Assembly: GCA_030037545.1 (NCBI GenBank)
Contig: JASHRF010000103.1
Location: 1 to 40,573 of the forward strand
Origin: Acidobacteriaceae bacterium
GTDB lineage: Bacteria > Acidobacteriota > Terriglobia > Terriglobales > Acidobacteriaceae
Direction of reading: 5' to 3'
Length of the DNA: 40,573 nucleotides
Shown: one piece after another, positions 32,425 through 40,573 of the stretch
How positions within the stretch are numbered: position 1 is the stretch's first letter
How the letters are laid out: every line of letters begins with the position of its first letter
Translations under genes and position numbers: made by a program
The notes under the pieces: model-generated
The model's database searches: none
Told to the model about the DNA's origin: nothing
Seen by the model: the letters and a program-made list of their open reading frames with translations, nothing else

Positions 32425-34584
32425 TCAGTTCCCTGAGGAATTTTCCCCGCTCCTCATCGAATCCAGCTTGGCAAGCATGTCTTTTTGCCAATTATCGTCG
32501 GCGCCGTACCCGACCTGCGTCCACAACCAGGCGCCTTTCCCATTCACAAGCCAACTTTGCGGAATCGCGAAGCCGTTCAGAAGGTTGACAACGTACGAGT
32601 AGGCAGGGAGAACCGGAAATGTGTAGCCCTTCTTCTGCAGAAAAGGTCCTACGAGCCCCGGGTCTTCGTCAATATCGAAGGTCAGGATCTGAATATCAGA
32701 GCGGCCTTTTACTTGCTCATACAGTTTTTCGAGCTGCGGCAATTCGGCTTGGCAGGGCCCACACCACGTGGCCCACAGATTGATTAAAATCGACTTGCCG
32801 CGAAGGTCAGCGAGCTTCCAGATCTTCCCGGACAGATCGGCCAAGGCAAAGTCAGGAAGCGGCTGCGTGGGTTTCTCCCAGCGTGCCGTGTCCGCGCTGG
32901 CAGACGGATTTGAAGACTTCGGGCTCCACGCGGCCCATGCGGTTTCACTTCCACCGAGGTCTTTCCACAGAGCGAGCGCCTCGTCGCCCAGATCGTCCTT
33001 GAATTTGCCTTGCTCGAATTGGGGCGGCTGCAGCCGGGTTTCCAGCGCCAGCCGGTAGTAGGCAAGACCATCCGCTTTGCGGCCCTCCAGAACGGCCAGC
33101 CGCGCGCGGTTTCGCCAGTAACCGGATATGTACTTTGGATTCGAAGGAACAGACCCCTCTACCGCGGCCTTGATCGAATCCGCCGCCGCGGGTTTGTCCG
33201 CTCGCACCGCCGCCAGCAGGATGTCTCCATAAAGCTCGTTATGGCGATATAAGAGGTTCCTCGCCGCGTCGTCGAGGTCTTTCTGCGAGCGGTTGTCGTC
33301 GGCATTATCGACTGCGTCCTCTTTGGCATAGAGATTCTGCGCCTGTTCGAGCAGTTCGATCGCCCGCGCCGGCTGCCAACGATGATCTAACAGAAACTCA
33401 GCCGCATTTGAGTAGACAAAAGGCTCGGGACCCCAGTGCTCGTCCGTGTCCTTCACGTATGCATCCATCGCCGCCAGGCCGTCGCTCTCGCTCACGGAGT
33501 CATCGTCATTCGCCGCAAAGAAGGCGAATTGCACCAGATCGTGATATTGGCCGGGGAAGTCGTGCAATGACTTCTCCGTGGCTGCGCGGGAGACTGCTTC
33601 CCATTGCTTCCAGGCGCCCACATCTTTTTCGTCTGTGGGTTTTGGGTGAGCGTCGTCCCAGCGGGTCTCTAAGATGTCGAGTGCCTGCTCCGATTGCGGG
33701 TAGGTCTTCAGCAGTTCGTCCTCTTTGGCCTTGATCGCGCCCTGCGCCGCTCCGCTTCTCTTGAGGCCATCGATCAGGAAGGCGGCCCACTCGGCGTCCG
33801 ATTTGGGATTGGCCTTCTCCAGTCTGGTCAAATCGGCCGCGATCTGCTTGCGCACCGCAGGATAATCGGCCGGCGCACTCAGCCGGAATTCAAGGTCCCA
33901 CAGAAACGCATAGTCTTTCAAAACCGAAGGATCGGTTGCCGTGGCAAGATACGCGTGCTCCGCCGCGGCTACCTTGGCCTGCAGCTCCATGTCTTTGACC
34001 AGGTACCAGCGCATGATACGGTCGGTCGACGTGGGGCAAAGGTTCCAGAATTTCTCCAGATTCGTGCGCGCCTTGTCCTTGTCCAAGGTTTTTCCTTCGG
34101 AATAAATCCCGGTCAGGCCGGCATAGGGCCACGGGAAGTCAGGCGCTAGCGTAACGGCCCGGTTGTCCAGCTCGATGCTCTGGGGCGTGTCCTTGCCGCG
34201 CAGCGCAGTTGCAGCCAGATAGAGCAACAATGGATCGTCCGGATTTTCCTTCGCCTTTTGCTCCAGTTTTTTCTGCAGCTTGACCAACTGCTCGGGTTGC
34301 AATGCCTGCTGGCGCTCCGCGGTCGTGATCAGGCGCTGGTAGGGTTCGAGTTCCCGGGGATATTTTGCGATAAGCTCGGTTGCGACCTGTTCCGTGGTCG
34401 CGTTCCGCTCAACGTATGTGAGGTTCTCAAACTCCGGACCGTCGAGCTTTTCTTTGAGAATCTGCCGCACTTCGGGCGAGGTCTCGCAACCGGGAAGAGC
34501 AGTTTTGGCTTGCGCGGCGCCAGGCTCCGATGCGCCGGCAAAGAATGGGAGCACAAGCGCGGAAGCCAACCATTTGCGAATCAT
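32425..34584 (-). CDS. exported TlpA/ResA-like thioredoxin with long helical-repeat N-terminal part
   Basis: 719 residues with a signal peptide (MIRKWLASALVLPFFAGAS). Residues ~60-560 are helical with TPR-like units (e.g. DDPLLLYLAATALRGKDTPQ). Residues ~580-715 are a TlpA/ResA thioredoxin domain: ILINLWATWCGPCQAELPQL with the redox pair C608 and C611, and a cis-Pro motif (GFAIPQSWLV). It should reduce or exchange disulfides in the periplasm, with the repeat part recruiting targets. Extra cysteines occur near the N-terminus (PGCETSPE). AAAGGA lies 11 bases before ATG 34584. In a genome region with many c-type cytochromes, a role in keeping CxxCH apocytochromes reduced is attractive but unproven. 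Confidence 0.88.
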   Translation of the reverse strand: MIRKWLASALVLPFFAGASEPGAAQAKTALPGCETSPEVRQILKEKLDGPEFENLTYVERNATTEQVATELIAKYPRELEPYQRLITTAERQQALQPEQLVKLQKKLEQKAKENPDDPLLLYLAATALRGKDTPQSIELDNRAVTLAPDFPWPYAGLTGIYSEGKTLDKDKARTNLEKFWNLCPTSTDRIMRWYLVKDMELQAKVAAAEHAYLATATDPSVLKDYAFLWDLEFRLSAPADYPAVRKQIAADLTRLEKANPKSDAEWAAFLIDGLKRSGAAQGAIKAKEDELLKTYPQSEQALDILETRWDDAHPKPTDEKDVGAWKQWEAVSRAATEKSLHDFPGQYHDLVQFAFFAANDDDSVSESDGLAAMDAYVKDTDEHWGPEPFVYSNAAEFLLDHRWQPARAIELLEQAQNLYAKEDAVDNADDNRSQKDLDDAARNLLYRHNELYGDILLAAVRADKPAAADSIKAAVEGSVPSNPKYISGYWRNRARLAVLEGRKADGLAYYRLALETRLQPPQFEQGKFKDDLGDEALALWKDLGGSETAWAAWSPKSSNPSASADTARWEKPTQPLPDFALADLSGKIWKLADLRGKSILINLWATWCGPCQAELPQLEKLYEQVKGRSDIQILTFDIDEDPGLVGPFLQKKGYTFPVLPAYSYVVNLLNGFAIPQSWLVNGKGAWLWTQVGYGADDNWQKDMLAKLDSMRSGENSSGN

Positions 34585-34932
34585 GACGCTGGGAGTCCTT
34601 TCTTAAAAGCGGTCTCAAAGATTGTGCCGTTCGAGCGCGAGCCATTCGGACCGGTTCGTGGTCCTGCCCGTCCCGCATTCCGGATTGGGAAAGATGGGCG
34701 CGTTCTTCGGGCTGTGGCAAAAACGGCTTCGTCGATACGGCGGTGATTATCGTATCTGGATGGGTGGGTGTCAACTGAAGGCCCGCGCCAGGGGCTTCGC
34801 TCATCTAAAATGTGCCGCAGGGAGACGGCGTGCGTACTTCCGTGTAACCATCGCCGGCCGGAAACATCTAACCTCTGTGATTCCGGATTCGGTATTTCCC
34901 CGTCTCATCGCATTGCAGCCGGACTTGACTTC
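34585..34932. other. divergent gap between the TlpA-like gene and glucoamylase
   Basis: These 348 bases lack a gene; a frame continues upstream of the glucoamylase ATG but its sequence does not match the family. A TAAAAT box at about 34804-34809 could be a -10 element for the plus-strand genes, without a good -35. No dyads or hairpins stand out. Confidence 0.4.
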
Positions 34933-37425
34933 ATGAGCGATCAGCCCTTGTACCGGTGGCTTGACCAGCAGGGCGAGGCGTTCGGCCAGCTTGGCCTGAT
35001 GCCGCGCTGGACCTCGAGCGTGAAAGACGCTGTGGGCACCGCCTACGCGGCGTCCAGCCGCATCTGGTTCACCTGCTCGCATGGAATCCTCAACGAGATC
35101 TACCACCCCACCATCGATCGCGCCCAGGTGCGCGACATGGGCTTCCTCATCACCGACGGTGAGACGTTTGTGCACGAGGAAAAGCGCCACTTGGTCTCGA
35201 GCTTCGAGTACATCCATCCTGAAGCGCTGGGCGTGCGCTATGTAAATCGTGAACCCGGAGGCCGCTACACCCTGACCAAGGAAATCATCTGCGATCCCCA
35301 CCATTCCGTGGTGCTACAGCGTGTACGCCTCGACGGAGAGGCCGATCTCCTGCCGCGCCTGAAGGTCTACGCGCTGCTGGCGCCGCACTTGGGTGGCGGC
35401 GGCGCGGGCAACACCGCGCGCGCCGTCGATCTTGCCGGCCGCAAGGTGCTGATGGCCTGGAAGGACGAGTGGGCCCTGGCCATGGCGGCCAGTTGCGGCT
35501 TTTCGCGCGTGAGCTGCGGCTTTGTGGGCGCCAGCGACGGCTGGCGCGACCTGATGGACAACTACCGCATGGATTGGGAGTTCGGGTCGGCCACCGGCGG
35601 CAACGTGTCCATCATGGGCGAGATCGATCTGGCAGGCGAAGGGCGCTGTGCCGGCTTGAATGGAAATCACCGCGCGGGTGCGAAGGACGGCGCCTACGCG
35701 GAGTTCACGCTGGCCATCGGCATCGGCGAAGGCACGCACACCGCCGCGCAGAAAACCATGGGCGCGCTCTCCCTCGACTACGACGAACTGCGCACGCGCT
35801 TCATCGCGCAGTGGCAGCGCGCCGCCAATCCCGAGTGGCTCGCGGCTAAGGCGCAGGATGGCGGCAAGCTGATGCGCGCCAGCCATAACGTGCTACTGGC
35901 GCACGAGGACAAGACCTACGCGGGCGCATTCGTGGCTTCGGCTTCCATCCCCTGGGGTCAGGTGATGAGCGACGACGATATGGGCGGCTATCACCTGGTG
36001 TGGACGCGCGATATGGTGCAGACGGCTACGGCGCTGCTGGCCTGCGGGCGCGTGGAGACGGCACGGCGGGCGCTCGTCTACCTGGCCTGCACGCAGCAGC
36101 CCGACGGCGGCTTTGCGCAGAACTTCTGGATCGACGGCACGCCCTACTGGCGCGGTAAACAACTCGATGAAGTGGCTTTTCCGATCATTCTGGCGTGGCG
36201 GCTGTGGAAAGCCGGCGGATTGGGCGAGCTGGATATTTTTCCCTTTGTGGAACGCGCCGCCGGATGCCTGGTGCGCCAGGCGCCCATCACCCACCAGGAA
36301 CGCTGGGAAGAAAACGCCGGCTACTCGCCCTCCACGCTGGCCGCGGTGATATCAGGGCTGATCTGCGCGGCTGAGATGGCGCGCGCCTGCGACGGCGATG
36401 TGATGGGGCCATTCCTAGAAGAGTTTGCTGACTGGATCGAGGGCCATCTTGAAGACTGGACGGTAACCAACAGCGGCGTGCTGCATCCAGACGTGAAGCG
36501 CCACTACATGCGCATCCGTCCGCCCGAAATTGGCGAAGCGTATGCGTGCGAGAGCTGCGGGACCGAAACTATCCGGCTGAACAACCGGCCTCCCGGCACG
36601 CAGGTGGAATTCGAAGCCCGCGAGATTATCGATGCCGGTTTTCTGGAGCTGGTGCGCTACGGCGTGCGGCGCGCCGACGACCCCCTGATCGTGGACTCGC
36701 TGAAAGTGGTGGACGCGGTGCTGAAGCGCGATCTGCCGCAGGGTCCCGGCTGGCGGCGCTATAACCACGACGGCTACGGGCAGCGCTCCGACGGCAGCGC
36801 CTTCAAAGAATGGGGCCATGGCCGTGCGTGGCCGCTGCTCACCGGCGAGCGCGCGCATTATGAGCTGGACGCGGGCAACGACGTCGCGCCGCTCATTCGC
36901 ACCTATGAGGCTTTTGCCACCCAGGGCCAGATGCTGCCCGAACAGGTTTGGGACCAGCCCGATCTCCCCGGCCTTGAGCTATGGCAGGGCAAACCGGCCG
37001 GCTCGGCAGTCCCGCTGGTCTGGGCGCACGCCGAATACCTGAAACTGCTGCGCTCCGCAATCGATGGAAAGGTCTTCGATCGCATCGAACCGGTGTACGC
37101 GCGCTACTCCGATCCCATGGGCCGAAGGAATATCTGCCGCGGCATCGAAATCTATACGCGGCAACGGCCCCTTCAAAAAATGGCGGCAGGGTGTACGCTG
37201 CGGATTCTCGATGAGCGGAGGTTTGACGTGGTGTGGACTGCGGACGGATGGAAGACGACGCGAACGGCCGCCAGCCGCGGGTTCGGGAGCGTCGGTTTCA
37301 GCGCCGATATCACGCCGCCTGCCGGAGGCGGCGAGATCGTATGGACCCTGCATTGGATCGATTCCGGAGCGGGGACCGACGCCTGGCTTGGATACAATGT
37401 GAAAGTAGAGATCGAGACCGCTTAG
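34933..37425 (+). CDS. glucoamylase (glucan 1,4-alpha-glucosidase), GH15
   Basis: 830 residues from ATG 34933. It releases glucose from the non-reducing ends of alpha-1,4-glucans. An N-terminal beta-sandwich (~15-290; [21 protein letters not shown]) is typical of bacterial GH15. The (alpha/alpha)6 catalytic barrel has [20 protein letters not shown], the general acid in [12 protein letters not shown] (E459/E460), and the base E639 in [10 protein letters not shown]. There is no signal peptide, so the enzyme should work on cytosolic glucans such as glycogen or imported maltodextrin. It is transcribed with transketolase (121-base gap) and rpiB. The exported GH13 at 15727 and debranching-type lipoprotein at 17551 would supply the complementary extracytoplasmic steps. 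Confidence 0.93.
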   Translation: MSDQPLYRWLDQQGEAFGQLGLMPRWTSSVKDAVGTAYAASSRIWFTCSHGILNEIYHPTIDRAQVRDMGFLITDGETFVHEEKRHLVSSFEYIHPEALGVRYVNREPGGRYTLTKEIICDPHHSVVLQRVRLDGEADLLPRLKVYALLAPHLGGGGAGNTARAVDLAGRKVLMAWKDEWALAMAASCGFSRVSCGFVGASDGWRDLMDNYRMDWEFGSATGGNVSIMGEIDLAGEGRCAGLNGNHRAGAKDGAYAEFTLAIGIGEGTHTAAQKTMGALSLDYDELRTRFIAQWQRAANPEWLAAKAQDGGKLMRASHNVLLAHEDKTYAGAFVASASIPWGQVMSDDDMGGYHLVWTRDMVQTATALLACGRVETARRALVYLACTQQPDGGFAQNFWIDGTPYWRGKQLDEVAFPIILAWRLWKAGGLGELDIFPFVERAAGCLVRQAPITHQERWEENAGYSPSTLAAVISGLICAAEMARACDGDVMGPFLEEFADWIEGHLEDWTVTNSGVLHPDVKRHYMRIRPPEIGEAYACESCGTETIRLNNRPPGTQVEFEAREIIDAGFLELVRYGVRRADDPLIVDSLKVVDAVLKRDLPQGPGWRRYNHDGYGQRSDGSAFKEWGHGRAWPLLTGERAHYELDAGNDVAPLIRTYEAFATQGQMLPEQVWDQPDLPGLELWQGKPAGSAVPLVWAHAEYLKLLRSAIDGKVFDRIEPVYARYSDPMGRRNICRGIEIYTRQRPLQKMAAGCTLRILDERRFDVVWTADGWKTTRTAASRGFGSVGFSADITPPAGGGEIVWTLHWIDSGAGTDAWLGYNVKVEIETA

Positions 37426-37546
37426 CGGTATCGTGAATAAAAATCAACGGCACGGCCTCGATCTGCGATTCGACCCGCGCTTTTGTCCCATCTTCGTCGA
37501 GGCGTTTCTTCACTTCTCATCGTCAGCGAAAGGATCTTCAGCCGTT

Positions 37547-39544
37547 ATGACGACCATCCTCGCCAACATTTCCCTCGATCAGCTTTCCATCGACACGCTG
37601 CGCCTGCTGGCCGTGGACATGGTGGAGAAGGCGAAGAGCGGCCATCCCGGCGCGCCCCTGGGCTGCGCGCCCATGGCCTACCTGCTTTACCACAGGCTGA
37701 TGAAGCACAACCCGGCCAACTCCCATTGGGCCGATCGCGACCGCTTCGTGCTTTCCAACGGCCACGCCTCCGCCTTGCTCTACAGCTCGCTCTATCTCTG
37801 CGGCTACAAATTGACCATGGACGACCTGAAGGGATTCCGGCAGTGGGAGTCGAAGACGCCCGGCCATCCTGAGAAGGGCGACGCCGACGGCGTGGAAGTG
37901 ACCACCGGACCGCTGGGCCAGGGCATTGCCATGGCGGTGGGCATGGCCATCGCCGAAAAGCATCTGGCCGCCATCTACAACCAAGCCGATTTCAAGGTTG
38001 TCGATCATTACACCTACGCCATGTGCGGCGACGGCGACCTGATGGAAGGCGTTTCGCACGAAGCCGCGGCATTGGCCGGCACGCTGGGCCTGAGCAAGCT
38101 CATCTTCCTCTATGACGACAATCTGGTTTCGCTCGATGGTCCCACTTCACTCAGCTATAACGACGATGTGCTGGAGCGCTTCAAAGCTTATCACTGGCAC
38201 GTGCAGCGCGTGGCCGACGGCAACGATCTCAATGCGATTGAAGCGGCCATCGAGGCCGCCAAGGCGGAGACTGAAAAGCCTTCATTCATTGCGGTGCGCA
38301 CCGTTATCGGTTACGGCAGCCCCAAGGCGGGCACAAATAAGGTGCACGGCGAAGCTATGGGCGCGGCAGACACGGCGGCCACCAAACGCTTTTTCGGCTT
38401 TCCTGAAGACAAAAGCTTTTATGTTCCCGATGACGCGCTGGCCAACTGGCGCCAGGCCGTGGATCGCGGCAGGCAGGCCGAGGCCGACTGGAAAAAACTC
38501 TTCGATGGCTATCGCGCCAAGTTTCCGGCGCTGGCCGCGGAGTTTGAGCGCACGCAGAGCGGCAAAATGAAAGATGGCTGGCAAGATGCGATCCCAAGCT
38601 TTTCGACCGGAAAGCCGATGGCCACGCGCAATGCCGGCAATGCCATCATGAATGCTCTCGCCGAGCCGGCGCCGGAACTGTTCGGTGGCGCGGCCGATCT
38701 CACCGCCTCCACCAAAACCATTTTTAAGAACAGCGAGAGCTTCCATGTGAATCCCGCCGGCCGCAACGTCTTTTTCGGCGTGCGCGAGTTCGGCATGTGC
38801 GCGGCGGTGAATGGAATGGCCGCTCACGGAGGGCTCATCCCTTTCGGGTCTACCTTCTTCTGCTTCTCCGATTACGCCAAGCCGGCCATTCGCCTGGCCG
38901 CCGTGATGAAGATTCATTCCATCTTCGTTTTCACGCACGATTCGATCGGCCTGGGCGAGGACGGTCCGACGCATCAACCGGTCGAGCATCTGACCATGCT
39001 GCGCGCCGTGCCCGGACTTACGGATTTCAGGCCTGCCGACGCCAACGAAACAGCGGCCTGCTGGCGCTTGGCGCTGGAGCGTACCGGCCCCAGTTTCTTC
39101 GCGCTCAGCCGCCAGGATCTGCCGGTCATCGATGCTTCCCAGCTTGACGTCTATTCCGGCGTGAGCAAGGGCGCGTATGTGCTTAAAGACTCCGACCACC
39201 CGCAGGTCATTCTCATCGGTACCGGCTCGGAGCTTTGGCCGGCGATCGATGGCGCCAAACGCCTGGCCGCGGAAGGCATTCGCGCGCGCGTGGTCAGCAT
39301 GCCCAGTTGGAAAATCTTCGAAGAACAATCGGCAGCGTATAAAAAGGGCGTGCTGCCGAAAGATGTGCCCAAGCTGGCCATTGAAGCCGGCGCTACCTTG
39401 GGCTGGTGGAAGTACGTGGGACAGGACGGCGCAGTCATCGGTATTGATCGTTTCGGCGCATCGGCGCCCGGCCCCATCGTGCTTGAGAAGCTTGGATTCA
39501 CGGGCGAGAATGTAGCGGCAACGGCGAAGGCGTTAGTGAAATAG
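37547..39544 (+). CDS. tkt: transketolase
   Basis: 665 residues from ATG 37547 (AAAGGA about 13 bases upstream; the longer frame from 37433 is not family-like). A ThDP-dependent enzyme of the non-oxidative pentose-phosphate pathway that moves two-carbon units between sugar phosphates. Visible marks: [19 protein letters not shown] at the N-terminus, the ThDP/Mg site [22 protein letters not shown], the transketolase pattern in the pyrimidine domain ([19 protein letters not shown]), [20 protein letters not shown], and the C-terminal domain with [10 protein letters not shown]. Length matches E. coli TktA (663). It precedes rpiB, forming a pentose-phosphate pair. Confidence 0.97.
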   Translation: MTTILANISLDQLSIDTLRLLAVDMVEKAKSGHPGAPLGCAPMAYLLYHRLMKHNPANSHWADRDRFVLSNGHASALLYSSLYLCGYKLTMDDLKGFRQWESKTPGHPEKGDADGVEVTTGPLGQGIAMAVGMAIAEKHLAAIYNQADFKVVDHYTYAMCGDGDLMEGVSHEAAALAGTLGLSKLIFLYDDNLVSLDGPTSLSYNDDVLERFKAYHWHVQRVADGNDLNAIEAAIEAAKAETEKPSFIAVRTVIGYGSPKAGTNKVHGEAMGAADTAATKRFFGFPEDKSFYVPDDALANWRQAVDRGRQAEADWKKLFDGYRAKFPALAAEFERTQSGKMKDGWQDAIPSFSTGKPMATRNAGNAIMNALAEPAPELFGGAADLTASTKTIFKNSESFHVNPAGRNVFFGVREFGMCAAVNGMAAHGGLIPFGSTFFCFSDYAKPAIRLAAVMKIHSIFVFTHDSIGLGEDGPTHQPVEHLTMLRAVPGLTDFRPADANETAACWRLALERTGPSFFALSRQDLPVIDASQLDVYSGVSKGAYVLKDSDHPQVILIGTGSELWPAIDGAKRLAAEGIRARVVSMPSWKIFEEQSAAYKKGVLPKDVPKLAIEAGATLGWWKYVGQDGAVIGIDRFGASAPGPIVLEKLGFTGENVAATAKALVK

Positions 39545-39574
39545 CCAGTCAGCGAGTTAGCGGGTCAGCAGTGA
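39544..39574. repeat. 8-bp tandem array directly after transketolase
   Basis: GCCAGTCA GCGAGTTA GCGGGTCA and a partial GCAGTGA; the first G is the last base of the tkt stop codon. The unit is the same as at 32373-32412. It lies between two genes read in the same direction, so it is the exception to the convergent-gap rule. Confidence 0.65.
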
Positions 39575-39700
39575 GACCCCAGGAAGAAAGCGGGCGAAAT
39601 CACGCGGAGCGACGGGAAAGATCGGCAATCGGCTGCGGTTTGAAGCCTTCAGCCCGTATTCGCTGACTTGCTGTCTTGCCCACAGGAAAGGATACAGACC

Positions 39701-40180
39701 TTGAAGCTCGTAATCGGTTCCGATCACGCAGGATATGTGTTGAAGGAGGAAGTACGCGCCAACCTGACCGCGGCCGGCCATCAGGTGATCGACCTGGGTG
39801 CTTTCAATTCCGACCCTTCCGATTATCCCGACTTTGCCGTGCTGGTTGGTGAAGCCATCCGGCGCGGCGACGCTCCGCGCGGCATCCTCATCTGTGGTTC
39901 CGGCGTGGGCGTCTGCGTGGCCGCCAACAAGATGCCCGGCATCCGCGCCGGTATTTGCCACGACACCTACTCCGCCCATCAGGGCGTGGAGCACGACGAT
40001 ATGAACGTGCTGGTGCTGGGCTCGCGTATCATCGGCGCGGAGCTGGCCTACGAGCTGGCGCGCGCCTTCGTGGGCGCCAAGTTCAACTCCAGTGAAGAAC
40101 GCTTCCAGCGCCGCTTCAAAAAAGTGCTGGCCATCGAGGCAAAATACTGCTGTGGCGCCGGTTCATCCAATCCCGCCTGA
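39701..40180 (+). CDS. rpiB: ribose-5-phosphate isomerase B
   Basis: 159 residues starting at TTG 39701, which has AAAGGA 8 bases upstream; only this start gives the conserved MKLVIGSDHAGY beginning. An upstream start (39668) would add residues absent from the family. It interconverts ribose-5-phosphate and ribulose-5-phosphate (LacAB/RpiB fold). Key residues seen are H9 and D8 (GSDHAG), catalytic C65 in ICGSGVG, the ANK(M)PGIRAG loop, and CHDTYSA..HDDMNVLVLGSRI with the later active-site His. The C-terminus is about 10 residues longer than E. coli RpiB. It belongs to the run with transketolase. Confidence 0.96.
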   Translation: MKLVIGSDHAGYVLKEEVRANLTAAGHQVIDLGAFNSDPSDYPDFAVLVGEAIRRGDAPRGILICGSGVGVCVAANKMPGIRAGICHDTYSAHQGVEHDDMNVLVLGSRIIGAELAYELARAFVGAKFNSSEERFQRRFKKVLAIEAKYCCGAGSSNPA

Positions 40181-40443
40181 GTTCTTTGATTCCGGGCCGT
40201 TGAGGTGCCGGGCGCAAAGCCCATCTCGTCGAAATCACTAGCTCTCTGCAAGCCGCGAACCCCGGCATACGGATGAGGCGAGACCCGGAGAGATGAGAGA
40301 ATCAAGCAGCAGCTCGCCGGCTGCATCTAAATCGACCTGATGCGCAAGAGCGCAGCGTTTGCCGCCACGGCCCGTAGGGCCCGCAATTGCTCAAATATCG
40401 AGACGGGCGGCCGACTCGCAGAACGCACGGAGAATGAAAGTCG
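40181..40443. other. gap between rpiB and the HAD gene
   Basis: 263 bases without a gene. A short GCCC-GTA-GGGC hairpin near 40366-40377 is the only structure noted. I looked for a riboswitch or tRNA and saw none. Confidence 0.4.
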
Positions 40444-40573
40444 ATGCTGCCTTTCGACGCAATTCTGTTTGACGTAGGCGGCGTCCTGCTGACCAACAGT
40501 TGGGACGTGCGGGAGCGCGCTTCAGCCGCCGCCCATTTTCATCTCGACGAAGCCGATTTTCAGGCCCGCCACG
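40444..40573 (+). CDS. HAD-family hydrolase, N-terminus only
   Basis: 43 codons to the window edge. MLPFDAILFDVGGVLL is HAD motif I; the first Asp is the nucleophile, and the DxGG form with Gly in place of the second Asp is common in subfamily IA. The following helix (ERASAAAHFHLDEADFQ) is the start of a cap domain. Probably a phosphatase or phosphoglucomutase-like enzyme; the remainder is not visible. Confidence 0.85.
   Translation, partial: MLPFDAILFDVGGVLLTNSWDVRERASAAAHFHLDEADFQARH

Noticed and set aside
38282..39328. 348-codon open frame on the minus strand
   Set aside because: Antisense to transketolase, no motif.
40181..40443. Glycine-riboswitch-like purine stretch near 40291
   Set aside because: Only a short GGAGAG-like match; the conserved core and pairing of the class are missing.
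40444..40573. Loss of the second motif I Asp in the HAD protein
   Set aside because: The DVGGV form is common in subfamily IA HAD enzymes, so it is not evidence of inactivity.

Overview
The window looks like a piece of an Acidobacteriota chromosome, probably class Terriglobia (subdivision 1). The evidence is the Oar-like TonB-dependent receptor with an N-terminal carboxypeptidase-regulatory domain, the abundance of exported TPR proteins, multihaem cytochromes fused to TPR domains, a CRTAC1-type FG-GAP/ASPIC protein, the high G+C content, and short intergenic repeats. The taxon is inferred from gene content; there is no rRNA or tRNA gene to confirm it.

Layout. (1) 1-2610, minus: a TonB-dependent receptor cut by the window edge, behind a promoter whose -35 box abuts a palindrome. 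(2) 3069-12674, minus: two tandem transcription units. The upstream unit holds a 7-haem cytochrome/TPR protein and a pure TPR protein and ends at a convincing terminator. The downstream unit holds a 5-haem cytochrome/TPR protein, a CRTAC1-like FG-GAP protein with a Tat-like signal, a small secreted protein and an exported GH130 protein. (3) 12762-20070, plus: a 13-residue leader ORF overlaps a redoxin gene, which overlaps a gene for a cytochrome c / type II copper monooxygenase / TPR fusion; an exported GH13 alpha-glucosidase and a lipoprotein debranching-type enzyme follow. Regions 2 and 3 diverge from about 12.7 kb and together look like one envelope redox and glycan module. This is the best candidate here for an undescribed system. 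(4) 20141-27915: mixed genes, namely an unrecognised protein, a TM2/zinc-ribbon protein, an aldo/keto reductase, an XRE-cupin regulator, asparaginyl-tRNA synthetase and a 925-residue secreted protein. (5) 27916-32338: a long gene-poor stretch, a coupled pair whose second member is a PIN-fold protein with a degraded active site, a Mn-type superoxide dismutase and a methyltransferase. (6) 32425-40573: an exported TlpA-like protein, then a plus-strand run of cytosolic carbon metabolism genes: GH15 glucoamylase, transketolase, ribose-5-phosphate isomerase B and the start of a HAD hydrolase.

How the genes work together (inference). GH13 and the debranching-type lipoprotein would trim alpha-glucans outside the cytoplasm and GH15 inside, with tkt and rpiB feeding the pentose-phosphate pathway. 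The multihaem/TPR proteins, redoxin and copper monooxygenase suggest an envelope oxidase that receives electrons through c-type haems instead of ascorbate.

All five gaps between converging genes (21071-21157, 22588-22695, 25063-25137, 30091-30211, 32339-32424) contain a degenerate 7-8 bp tandem array or a long hairpin, although the 25063-25137 case is weak. This suggests that a family of small elements is tolerated or used at gene 3' ends. No CRISPR array, insertion sequence, rRNA or tRNA was seen.
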